Origin: UTCHB3 sp964531325
Lineage (GTDB): Bacteria > Bacteroidota > Ignavibacteria > Ignavibacteriales > Ignavibacteriaceae
Length of the DNA: 64,000 nt
Direction of reading: 5' to 3'
NCBI GenBank assembly: GCA_964531325.1
Contig: CAZHCW010000006.1
Coordinates: forward strand, 1 to 64,000
Both the position numbers and the translations under genes were made by a program. Below the pieces are notes generated by a model. The model was not told the DNA's origin. It saw only the letters and a list, made by a program, of their open reading frames with translations, and did not search any database. This document shows, piece after piece, positions 17,970-26,064 of this stretch (positions are counted from its first letter, which is position 1; each line of letters begins with the position of its first letter).

Positions 17970-19153
17970 TGGGACCATTAGTACCCGATCTGATCGGAAA
18001 TGAACTTAATTTTGTTGTTGCCATCCTTATCGGTATAGCCTTCGGATTTATACTTGAACAGGCAGGTTTTTCAACTTCTAAAAAACTTGTCGGACTCTTT
18101 TATGGTTACGATTTTACTGTTTTAAGAGTATTTTTCACCGCAGGGATCACTGCCATGATTGGTGTTGTAACACTTGGTCATTTTGGACTTCTTGATCTCA
18201 GTCTTATCTATGTAAACCCCACTTTCCTTTATTCCGCCCTCGTGGGGGGACTAATCATGGGACTTGGATTTGTCATCGGTGGATACTGCCCCGGAACAAG
18301 TGTCTGCGCCGCAGCAATTGGGAAAATAGATGCTATGATCTTTGTTGCAGGTGGATTCCTCGGCGTTTTCATTTTTGCTGAAGGATATCCCTGGCTTGAG
18401 GCTCTTTATAAAGCAGAGGATTGGGGAAATGTTACTCTTTTCGATTCGCTCGGCGTTTCACAAGGAATTTTTGCATTTGGAATGACTTGTATGGCAGTTG
18501 GTGCATTCTGGTTTACCACATGGGTTGAGAAAAAAGTGAACGGGAAAGAGAACCCTGAACTCCAACCGAAAAAGCTATACCTCGGTCTCGGGCTTACTCT
18601 TTTTGTACTTGGTGTTGCAACCATCTTTATGCCTGAAAGACGCACCGAATTACTCGCCGATGCAACTACTGCGGTTTCCTCAAAATCGATTGAAGTTACC
18701 GCAATTGATGAACTTGCATTCAGACTTCTCGACAAGGATCCAAAACTACAGATTGTTGATCTTAGAAATGTTAAAGAATTCCAGAAATTCAGTCTGCCAA
18801 ATTCTTCTAATATAACTCTTGAAGAATTGTTTGGGAAAGATGCTTCCAAAATTCTCTCTGTCAAGAACAAACATATCGTTTTTGTTGCCGACAACGAAAT
18901 TGACGAAAAGAAAGCTGCATACATAGTTGAAGAGTTGGGATATCGCAATTTTTCAATTCTCGAAGGAGGTCTCTCCCTGTTCAAGAAGGAAATTCTCGAA
19001 TATAATCCGGTGGGCGAGCCCAAAACCAGACAGGAAATTGATACTCACAAGTTCCGCCAAAGAGCTGTAAAAGAATTACCTGCACTAATCCAAAACGCAA
19101 AGAAAAGTGCAGCTCCGAAAAAGAAATCCACAAGAGTTATCGGAGGATGTTGA
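17969..19153 (+). CDS. YeeE/YedE transporter half fused to a rhodanese-like domain
   Basis: A 394-residue protein. Residues 1-220 hold membrane helices, including GFILEQAGFSTSKKL and the cysteine motif GGYCPGTSVCAAA of YeeE/YedE proteins. Residues 240-345 resemble a rhodanese fold (LQIVDLRNVKEFQKF, then LGYRNFSILEGGLSLFKKE). The active-site loop reads IVFVADNEIDEKKAA and lacks the catalytic Cys, so the domain should not be an active sulfurtransferase on its own. The chain ends in VIGGC with a C-terminal Cys394 that might take over sulfur binding. Last gene of the locus; a hairpin follows at 19190-19232. Confidence 0.9.
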   Translation: MGPLVPDLIGNELNFVVAILIGIAFGFILEQAGFSTSKKLVGLFYGYDFTVLRVFFTAGITAMIGVVTLGHFGLLDLSLIYVNPTFLYSALVGGLIMGLGFVIGGYCPGTSVCAAAIGKIDAMIFVAGGFLGVFIFAEGYPWLEALYKAEDWGNVTLFDSLGVSQGIFAFGMTCMAVGAFWFTTWVEKKVNGKENPELQPKKLYLGLGLTLFVLGVATIFMPERRTELLADATTAVSSKSIEVTAIDELAFRLLDKDPKLQIVDLRNVKEFQKFSLPNSSNITLEELFGKDASKILSVKNKHIVFVADNEIDEKKAAYIVEELGYRNFSILEGGLSLFKKEILEYNPVGEPKTRQEIDTHKFRQRAVKELPALIQNAKKSAAPKKKSTRVIGGC

Positions 19154-19155
19154 TT

Positions 19156-19233
19156 AATGCAGTAATCCAATAATGAAGTAATATTTTTTTGTTGGACAGA
19201 CCTGTTTCTCACGAAACTGAATCTGTCCAACAT
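19156..19233. repeat. hairpin cassette, left copy
   Basis: AATGCAGTAATCCAATAATG-like sequence (19156-19182) is followed by a T-run and a hairpin TGTTGGACAGA (19190-19200) / TCTGTCCAACA (19222-19232). A similar cassette in inverted orientation lies at 20073-20149, on the other side of the barrel gene. The hairpin may also act as a terminator for the YeeE operon, but no T-run follows on the plus strand. Confidence 0.7.
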
Positions 19234-19330
19234 TAAGAATAAAAATAGATTATTGTTTGAGGGGGATATTTTGATGTTGAACTAAATTTAATTATATTCA
19301 GTAATGTTTCATTACTATTTTGAGTTCAAT

Positions 19331-20020
19331 ATGAAAAAGTTGATTTTTGTCCTCTTTTTATCTTTCCCTGTGTTTCCCCAACTCGCCTATTTTACCGGTG
19401 GTGCAGATTTTCGATTCAGTTCATCAACCGGATTAGATAAGTTCGCCGAACGATACAACCAGACCAGAGCCTCGATCCTTACAAAAAAAATGGAATCCCC
19501 CGGCACTTTTTCAGGGTGGTTTCTTAATTTGGGTGGTGGTTTTGCAGGTATGACATTCGATATTGGATACTCTCGACATACAGCCTCCATGAGATCCGAA
19601 ACGGACCCGCTGCGAACAACCGGCGGAGGTACAGGTAGAGATATAGACCTGGTGCTCACTAATTTTATGATGGGAACAGGAGTCGCAATCGTGACAAGTG
19701 GTGATGTTGCGTTAATCTTCCCAAATTTTGAGGTAAATATACTTGGCCTCTCTTATGAAACGCGCACAAACACTTCTTCAAAAAGCGGCGATGTATCAAC
19801 TATTGCCAACGCAGGTGTTGGTATGAAGTTGCTCTTATCATTAGGTGGCAATTTTGGATTAACAATCAATCCGTCTTACAATTTTAGTCTGCTTGATCCT
19901 GATTTTAGCGGCCTCTACGATGGAACTTCCACTTCTTATGATATTTCATCCGACGAAACCAAAGGTTCGTTTAATGGTTTCCACATCAGGATTGGTGTTT
20001 CTTTATTTTTTACTGATTAA
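19331..20020 (+). CDS. predicted outer-membrane beta-barrel protein
   Basis: A 229-residue protein from ATG 19331; an in-frame ATG 27 bases upstream would place charged residues ahead of the signal and is less likely. It has a signal peptide (KKLIFVLFLSFPVFPQLAYF). The body is rich in Gly, Ser, Thr and aromatic residues in alternating patterns and ends in FHIRIGVSLFF, an outer-membrane barrel-like terminus. I do not recognise a family. It is monocistronic and lies between two inverted copies of a hairpin cassette (19156-19233 and 20073-20149). Confidence 0.7.
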   Translation: MKKLIFVLFLSFPVFPQLAYFTGGADFRFSSSTGLDKFAERYNQTRASILTKKMESPGTFSGWFLNLGGGFAGMTFDIGYSRHTASMRSETDPLRTTGGGTGRDIDLVLTNFMMGTGVAIVTSGDVALIFPNFEVNILGLSYETRTNTSSKSGDVSTIANAGVGMKLLLSLGGNFGLTINPSYNFSLLDPDFSGLYDGTSTSYDISSDETKGSFNGFHIRIGVSLFFTD

Positions 20021-20072
20021 ATCATCTGATTGTATACCAAAATTGTAGTTTTTCCCAAAAAACATATTTAAA

Positions 20073-20149
20073 ATGTTGGACAGAACAGTTTATAAACTCT
20101 GTAACTGTCCAACATAGAGAAAATTACTGCATTATTTCATTATTGCATT
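20073..20149. repeat. hairpin cassette, right copy (inverted)
   Basis: ATGTTGGACAG (20073-20083) pairs with CTGTCCAACAT (20105-20115); an ATTACTGCATTATTTCATTA-type sequence follows. On the opposite strand this matches the left cassette in order and sequence, imperfectly. Its outer end runs 10 bases into the 3' end of the TonB receptor gene. Confidence 0.7.
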
Positions 20150-22035
20150 CCAATAGCATATCCCACATTAATCCTCACTGTTGTTCCCGGTTCAAACACT
20201 TTCATGCCCGACTTAAATGGATCTCTGTAATAGGACAAATGTGAATAATAATTTATATTCAACAGATTTTCAACTTCCACCGAATATTTTAGACTTCTAA
20301 ACTCACCTGTTAATCCCAGATCCAATTTATTGTAGGCTGGGGTTGTTGTTTCACCAAGGTTGACGTCGGTTCTTGTTTGTCCGTCAGAATAGGTATGCCT
20401 CAAATAAAAAGTTATATCCATCCATTTCGGAGAGATAAGCCGTGTTGTCACTTTTAACGGAGGAATTTCCGCCAAAGGAGAGTCATCACTCCTGTTTTCC
20501 GCATAAGTGTAGGATGCTGTCATCTCGATGAACTTATACTCAAATACAAAATTGACCCCCGCCATCATTGCGCCTATGTTTCGGTAAGTCACATAATTTG
20601 TGGTACCGGCTTTTTTCTTGTTGAGATATACATAGTTTGAGATGAATGTTGAAAATAACTCGAGACGCGCAAATGTGGTAATCAACGAAGCCCTTGCACC
20701 GGTTTTTAAAGGCTGGTGAAGTGTTGGATTTCCCACCCAGGATGAAGAAGTTGGAGCTCTCTTCACCGCAATAAACAAAGCCTCGGCCTCCGGTAGCTCT
20801 GCTGCTGCTTCCACCATCAAGCCGTAACCCCAGGTTGATGAGATAACATCGGAATAGGCCGCTGAAAGTCCTATTACAGGGAAAAATGCCGTTGTTTTAG
20901 GATCGGAATAAAGGTTTTTGTAGAAATTTACTGTCTCTTCTTTATCCATGTTGTAGTATGAAAACCCGGCTTTTCCACTGAAAGAGAAGTTGGCAACATC
21001 CAGTTTATGATACACAGATGCAAAATACTGATTAACACCGGGTAACATTGCATTGTTCAGAGTCATGCCCATCGGTGCCATTTGCGAGGCAGGCATCTTT
21101 ATAAAATTGTCTGCTGTCCATTTTCTAAAATATGCTTCATAAAATGCACCCGTAGCACCAATAGTAAGATTTTTTGCGTCAGTTTCCATCATCATTGGAG
21201 AGGTACGAAGCGAATTGTTCATCAGGTGACTGGTATAATTTGCATATATCTTATTACCCTTCCAGGAGATATTGGCAGAAAACAACCTGTTGAATTTTTC
21301 ATCCATCTGAAGATATGGGAAGGTTATATTTTCGGTATATGTGAATGAAGCACCATACTTCAAATCCTCGTTTTTTCCCTGGAATGAAACTTCACCCAGT
21401 GTAAAATTATAGTTGTCACTATAACCATACAAGTCGGAAAAACTTTTGCCATCGCCGTTTTTAAATGGAGTTCCGTTTGCAAAATGGAGCGAAAGTTGAT
21501 TGGACTTTATTCCACCTTTTAATGAAAGATCATACACGGTGGAAGCCCCTGCCATGCCAGAGAATGCGGCTTTTAAAGCCGGTTCATCCGAGGCTTCGCT
21601 TCTGTGGAAGGAGACAAGGCCGCCAAGTCCCGATTGCAAGTTTGCAGAGTTTTTTACCAACTCAATCGATTCCATGTCCAAAGGATTTAGTCGTGAGATT
21701 GGAGAATCCATTCTGTTTGGGCATGCAGGCGGATATCTTTCACCATCAATTACGATACTGATGTCCCCTTTTTTAAGCCCATCCGCATAGATGTCCTGTG
21801 CAAAGAAAACACCTTTTTTGATGAGCGAGAAACCACCTAAAGACAACAAATTGTCAAGATTATCCCTCTGAAGAGTTAACAAATTACTACTGAAATCGAT
21901 CCGTTTTGCAGTTATTTCTACCGGATCGAGCCAATAAATTTTGATGCTGTCGCTGTTCTGTGCAATTATATTCATAGAACCTGCGATCAGCAGGATATAG
22001 AAAGTCCTTGTCAGGGAAAACATACCTGTCCTCAC
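20140..22035 (-). CDS. TonB-dependent receptor, probable metal type
   Basis: A 631-residue outer-membrane receptor. A signal peptide is followed by VEITAKRIDFSS, a plug domain with DGLKKGDISIVIDGERYPPA and CPNRMDSPISRLNPLDMES, and a barrel ending in VRINVGYAIGMQ. The CPNRMD motif in the plug is one I associate with receptors for copper or other metals in Bacteroidota; that assignment is from memory. A small Cys-rich protein is encoded 40 bases upstream and supports a metal role. Length is on the short side of the family but the protein appears complete. Start could be at either of two Met codons in MRTGMF. Confidence 0.88.
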   Translation of the reverse strand: MRTGMFSLTRTFYILLIAGSMNIIAQNSDSIKIYWLDPVEITAKRIDFSSNLLTLQRDNLDNLLSLGGFSLIKKGVFFAQDIYADGLKKGDISIVIDGERYPPACPNRMDSPISRLNPLDMESIELVKNSANLQSGLGGLVSFHRSEASDEPALKAAFSGMAGASTVYDLSLKGGIKSNQLSLHFANGTPFKNGDGKSFSDLYGYSDNYNFTLGEVSFQGKNEDLKYGASFTYTENITFPYLQMDEKFNRLFSANISWKGNKIYANYTSHLMNNSLRTSPMMMETDAKNLTIGATGAFYEAYFRKWTADNFIKMPASQMAPMGMTLNNAMLPGVNQYFASVYHKLDVANFSFSGKAGFSYYNMDKEETVNFYKNLYSDPKTTAFFPVIGLSAAYSDVISSTWGYGLMVEAAAELPEAEALFIAVKRAPTSSSWVGNPTLHQPLKTGARASLITTFARLELFSTFISNYVYLNKKKAGTTNYVTYRNIGAMMAGVNFVFEYKFIEMTASYTYAENRSDDSPLAEIPPLKVTTRLISPKWMDITFYLRHTYSDGQTRTDVNLGETTTPAYNKLDLGLTGEFRSLKYSVEVENLLNINYYSHLSYYRDPFKSGMKVFEPGTTVRINVGYAIGMQ

Positions 22036-22075
22036 TTTTAGTTATTAAAACGAAACAATTAGTGGATTGAGAGGA

Positions 22076-22462
22076 CTATAATCTGGGAGGTGGTGTGTCG
22101 GGTTTGTGTTCCCTTTTTACCGGATTTTCAGCAAGAACAAAATGATTGGGAATTTTTGAACCAAAGTGTGCCACCGGAACTTGTCTGGTTAAAAGGAAGT
22201 GTGGCATCAACTCCTTTACATTTTTTTGCTGACTCTTCTCCGGGATGGAAGCATCATCTTGTTCGTCTTCGATTATCGTTGTCAGATTTTCAGAAACAAC
22301 ACAACTTCCACAACAATCGTTTACAGGTTCATCCTTTTCTACACACAATTCCGTAACGATGTAATCATAATTGATCACATAATCAAAGAATGGCCCAACT
22401 ATCCTTAGATAGTTCATAGTCATTACAACTAAAATCAACGAAATTGTAAGTTTTTTGAACAA
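22076..22462 (-). CDS. small Cys-rich membrane-anchored protein, unknown
   Basis: A 128-residue protein with one N-terminal hydrophobic segment (LTISLILVVMTMNYLRIVG) and a compact cysteine cluster, ELCVEKDEPVNDCCGSCVV, near residue 45. The rest is hydrophilic, with a Pro-rich end (KPDTPPPRL). The cluster suggests metal or redox chemistry on the periplasmic side, which is inference. It precedes the metal-type TonB receptor by 40 bases and is likely in the same unit. A protein of similar plan with a His cluster is found at 47267-47611 next to metal efflux genes. Confidence 0.75.
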   Translation of the reverse strand: MFKKLTISLILVVMTMNYLRIVGPFFDYVINYDYIVTELCVEKDEPVNDCCGSCVVSENLTTIIEDEQDDASIPEKSQQKNVKELMPHFLLTRQVPVAHFGSKIPNHFVLAENPVKREHKPDTPPPRL

Positions 22463-22668
22463 AGTGGTCCGGTTTTAAAGGTCAAATCCAAAAAGGATAT
22501 TTTTGTCTGATTCTAATTTACAAAAATTTATCAACACTTCTCACTAAATTAACAAAAATATTCCCTGTTTAAAAACTTCCGCGTCCCCCATTTTTGCATT
22601 ATTGGATTATTGCATTACTGCATTATCCTTTATCTTTCCATTCATGATTTTTTTAATTTTCGAGTGAA

Positions 22669-24099
22669 ATGAGTAAACAAGAAACAAAAGAACTGGCGCT
22701 GAACATTGCCAGCTTTTTGCCGGCAGCACTTCAACCCCCACATTCCGTTGAAATAGAACAATTGGTGCTCGGCGCCATCCTGATTGACCCCGAAGCAATT
22801 AATAAAGCGATTGCCGTTATCGACAAGGATGCGTTTTATAAACCCAACCACCAAACCATTTTTTCTGCCATTGTTACTCTTTACAATGAACGCGAACCGA
22901 TTGATGTTTCCACCGTTTTTAACGAATTGATGCGGGTTAAAAAACTTGATGAAGTTGGTGGACTTACTTTTCTCTCCGAATTGAGCAATAATATCTCATC
23001 TGCCGCAAATGTTGAATACCTGTTAAAAATTCTCATCGAAAAGAAACTTCTGCGCGACCTTATTTCAGTCTCTCACGGTATCGCCAACAGAGCTTATCAG
23101 GCTGAAGATACTGCCCTAAAAATTCTTGATGAAGCCGAATCCAAAATTTTTCAGATTTCGGAAACCCGATCGAAAAAAACATATATCGATATGAAACGGG
23201 CTGTTACACAGACCATGGAGTATATCGAGATTGTACATACACGAAATGCAGCAGGGGTTGTGGGCGTTCCAACTGGATTCTACGATCTCGATGAAATGCT
23301 CGGCGGTTTCCAAAATTCTGATCTTATCATACTCGCAGCACGACCTTCGATGGGAAAAACAGCACTTGCACTCGCTTTTGCAAGGAATGCCGCAGTCGAT
23401 TTTAAACTTCCCGTTGCTGTATTTTCACTTGAAATGGCAACTACCCAGCTTGTTACCCGTCTTATTTGTGGTGAGGCAAAGATTTCGGGACAGGTAATAA
23501 GAAAAGGCAGAATGAGCCCGGAAGACAGTTCACGACTTGCAAAATACGGTGCAAAACTTGCTGATGCCCCTATCTATATCGATGATGTTCCCGGGCAAAC
23601 AGTGCTTGAAATCAGAGCAAAATCGAGAAGATTAAAATCTGAATATGGAATAAAACTGATTGTGATCGATTATCTTCAATTGATGCAGGGGCATAACGAT
23701 TCTGAAAGTCGTGAGAGGGAAATTTCAATGATCTCCCGGTCTCTTAAAGGACTGGCAAAAGACCTGGATATCCCGATTATTGCACTTTCGCAGTTGAACC
23801 GTGAATCGGAAAAAAGGGTGGACAAAAAACCGATGCTCTCCGATCTTCGTGAGTCGGGTTCAATCGAACAGGATGCGGATGTGGTGATGTTTATTCACCG
23901 ACCTGAATATTACGGTAAGGAAGTGGATACCGATGGTAATTCGCTAAAAGGAATCGCCGAAGTTATTATTGCAAAACACAGAAACGGACCTGTAGGCGAT
24001 GTAAAACTCCGTTTTCAACACGAATACACCAAATTTGAAAACCTCGCTCACTTTAATCCGTATATTGCAATCCCCGAAGGAGATAAAAACCCAATTTAA
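22669..24099 (+). CDS. dnaB: replicative DNA helicase
   Basis: A 476-residue hexameric helicase that unwinds DNA at the replication fork. The N-terminal domain has PHSVEIEQLVLGAIL. The RecA-like C-terminal domain has Walker A in AARPSMGKTALAL, Walker B in KLIVIDYLQLM, and DLRESGSIEQDADVVMFIHR. Full length, and no intein. The gene stands alone: its 5' flank (22463-22668) holds AT-rich sequence plus GCATTATTGGATTATTGCATT-type words, part of a dispersed motif also seen near 19.2, 20.1 and 49.5 kb. Confidence 0.98.
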   Translation: MSKQETKELALNIASFLPAALQPPHSVEIEQLVLGAILIDPEAINKAIAVIDKDAFYKPNHQTIFSAIVTLYNEREPIDVSTVFNELMRVKKLDEVGGLTFLSELSNNISSAANVEYLLKILIEKKLLRDLISVSHGIANRAYQAEDTALKILDEAESKIFQISETRSKKTYIDMKRAVTQTMEYIEIVHTRNAAGVVGVPTGFYDLDEMLGGFQNSDLIILAARPSMGKTALALAFARNAAVDFKLPVAVFSLEMATTQLVTRLICGEAKISGQVIRKGRMSPEDSSRLAKYGAKLADAPIYIDDVPGQTVLEIRAKSRRLKSEYGIKLIVIDYLQLMQGHNDSESREREISMISRSLKGLAKDLDIPIIALSQLNRESEKRVDKKPMLSDLRESGSIEQDADVVMFIHRPEYYGKEVDTDGNSLKGIAEVIIAKHRNGPVGDVKLRFQHEYTKFENLAHFNPYIAIPEGDKNPI

Positions 24100-24231
24100 G
24101 TATTAGGTATCAGGTATTAAGTATTATATTTAGTCTGTTTTAGCCACTTGGTGCCACAAGAAGCTCAAATACCATCTGTGAAATTCCATGTTAAATCCAC
24201 GCAATCCGTGGAACCATCCTTCCATGAACCA
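24100..24231. repeat. small repeat island B
   Basis: Between the convergent dnaB and nfo genes: TATTAGGTATCAGGTATTAAGTATTA (direct repeats of GTATTA) and then ATCCACGCAATCCGTGGAACC, belonging to the ATCCGTGG word family found in the other islands. No gene. Confidence 0.5.
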
Positions 24232-25095
24232 TCAGTCTGCAATCAGACTTCTAAGTCTCCTAAGATTTTCAAGGTCTTCGAGTTGTTCTTTCCCTTTTGG
24301 GGTTTCAAGTATTTTGGGGATGTGCAACAGTCGTTTGTCGTTCAGGAGATTTCGAAAACCTTCAAGTCCAATAAATCCGTCGCCGATATTTTCGTGTCGA
24401 TCAACTCTGCTGCCGAGAGGTTTTTTGCTGTCGTTGAAGTGGAATGCCTGAAGACGGTCGAGTCCGATGATTCTGTCAAAATCCTGAATTACAGTTTCAT
24501 AATTTTGCGGGTCTTTAATGTCATAACCGGCAGCAAAAATATGTGCGGTATCGATACAAACCGACATTCTTTCCTGTTCTTTAACCAGAGCAATGATATC
24601 ACGGGCGTGTTCAAATTTGTAGCCGATGGCTGAACCCTGTCCCGCGGTCAGTTCGATCATGCTTTTAACTTTAAAGCCGGGAGTTCTATCATGAATGATG
24701 TCAAGTGCTGATGCAATCCTTTTTATTCCAAATTCCTCTCCTTCACCAAGGTGAGCCCCGGGATGGAAATTGAGCTGAGGTATCCCCAACATCTCACACC
24801 TCTGCAATTCATCCACCATGGCATCCACAGACTTGTTAAACATCTCATCAGATGGCGCACCGAGATTTATCAGATACGAATCGTGTGCCATCACAAACTT
24901 TATCCCCGTTTTTGTTAGCTCTTCTCTGAACTTTGTGGCATCTTCCTCTCTAAGAGGGGGAGCACTCCACCGATTGTTGTTTTTTGTGAAAATCTGCATT
25001 GCTGAAAAACCGAGTTTCTCTGCGAGGGGAATTGAGGCGGTAACTCCACCCTGAATTGAGGTGTGGGCACCCAATAATTGTTCATGCGGGTTCAT
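24232..25095 (-). CDS. nfo: deoxyribonuclease IV (AP endonuclease)
   Basis: A 287-residue TIM-barrel metal enzyme that cuts the backbone 5' to abasic sites in base-excision repair. It contains LGAHTSIQGG, LNFHPGAHLGEG, VCIDTAHIFAAGYD, AFHFNDSKKPLGS and DRHENIGDGFIG, which are the Zn-binding motifs of the EndoIV family. Length is normal. It is convergent with dnaB and stands 75 bases downstream of the reductase-like gene, in the same orientation as the large unusual operon, so read-through from that operon is possible. Confidence 0.96.
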   Translation of the reverse strand: MNPHEQLLGAHTSIQGGVTASIPLAEKLGFSAMQIFTKNNNRWSAPPLREEDATKFREELTKTGIKFVMAHDSYLINLGAPSDEMFNKSVDAMVDELQRCEMLGIPQLNFHPGAHLGEGEEFGIKRIASALDIIHDRTPGFKVKSMIELTAGQGSAIGYKFEHARDIIALVKEQERMSVCIDTAHIFAAGYDIKDPQNYETVIQDFDRIIGLDRLQAFHFNDSKKPLGSRVDRHENIGDGFIGLEGFRNLLNDKRLLHIPKILETPKGKEQLEDLENLRRLRSLIAD

Positions 25096-25169
25096 TTATA
25101 TTCCTTTGATTTTATTCAAATCACAATATCGTAAAAACAACGGAACTGAAAAAATGAAACTTTTGTGAC

Positions 25170-26060
25170 TCAGTACTTAATTAAATTTTTAACTGTTTCA
25201 TCCAGTGATTTATCAACAGACATCGGAGAGATTCCCAGCGACACCAGTCTCGAAATATCCAACGAAACATCTTCAACCTGCGGGAGCGTTGGGAAATCTT
25301 TCAGGGAACGGATTTCAAGCAGACTTTCATCAAGTCCCGCCTTTTGAACAAATCGGCTAAAAAGGTGTGCTCGTGAAGTGCGTTCTGCCGAGCCAAAATT
25401 GAGTAAACTATATTCGTGTTGGGTGGTTATCAGTTTTTTCATCATCCTTGCTGCATCAAGAATCGATAATGAAGATCTGTATTGATCTTCAAACAGGACA
25501 ACCTTTTGTCCCGACTTTATCTTGTTATACGCTTCCTGAAAAAAAGATTTCACTTTCCCTTTAGAAAATCCATACATTAATGCAAGCCGCAATATTATAT
25601 AATTATCAGTGGCATCAATTACTGCAGTCTCGCCTTCAAGTTTGGTGGAGGCATAAAGAGAGAGAGGTTCAATTTTCCCCTCCTCCTTTAACATTCCCCC
25701 TTCACTACCCGAATAAACGAGATCAGTGGAAGTATAGATTATCTTTGTCGAATATTTTTGGGAAAGTTTTGCAAGTGTTCCTGAAGCAGTAACATTTATA
25801 GCTTTAACATCTTCTTCAGTTATCGCCAAAGCATGAGATACGGCCGTAATACCTGCCAGATGGATTACCAGTTCGGGTGGATAAGTGTTAAAAACAGTAT
25901 CGAGAGATGAACTCTCCCTTATATCTGTGACAGTATAATCACAGGGAGGGAGGAACAAAGGAGTATTGTGATAAATTGCATGAACATCGTGGTCTCTTAC
26001 AAGTTCGGGCAAAAGTGCCTGCCCAAAGAAACCACCTGCTCCGGTTACTATTATTTTGAT
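25170..26060 (-). CDS. RmlD-like SDR reductase/epimerase with non-standard start
   Basis: An extended short-chain dehydrogenase. The nucleotide-binding motif VTGAGGFFGQALL lies upstream of the first possible TTG start (26012), so starting there would remove the cofactor site. Reading upstream, the frame is open to a stop at 26075 and contains no ATG, GTG or TTG. The residue where homologues have Met is encoded by ATC (26058-26060), four bases after the barrel gene's TAG. From there the protein is 296 residues. TSTDLVYSG and YASTKLEGE are the catalytic-region motifs (YxxxK). It resembles dTDP-4-dehydrorhamnose reductase, but the substrate is unproven. Last gene of the operon. Confidence 0.8.
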   Translation of the reverse strand: MKIIVTGAGGFFGQALLPELVRDHDVHAIYHNTPLFLPPCDYTVTDIRESSSLDTVFNTYPPELVIHLAGITAVSHALAITEEDVKAINVTASGTLAKLSQKYSTKIIYTSTDLVYSGSEGGMLKEEGKIEPLSLYASTKLEGETAVIDATDNYIILRLALMYGFSKGKVKSFFQEAYNKIKSGQKVVLFEDQYRSSLSILDAARMMKKLITTQHEYSLLNFGSAERTSRAHLFSRFVQKAGLDESLLEIRSLKDFPTLPQVEDVSLDISRLVSLGISPMSVDKSLDETVKNLIKY

Positions 26061-26064
26061 TTGA

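Noticed and set aside
22592..22630. GCATTATTGGATTATTGCATTA-like words before dnaB, considered as DnaA boxes of an origin
   Set aside because: They do not match TTATCCACA-type boxes and the same words recur at 19.2, 20.1 and 49.5 kb, so they belong to a dispersed repeat.
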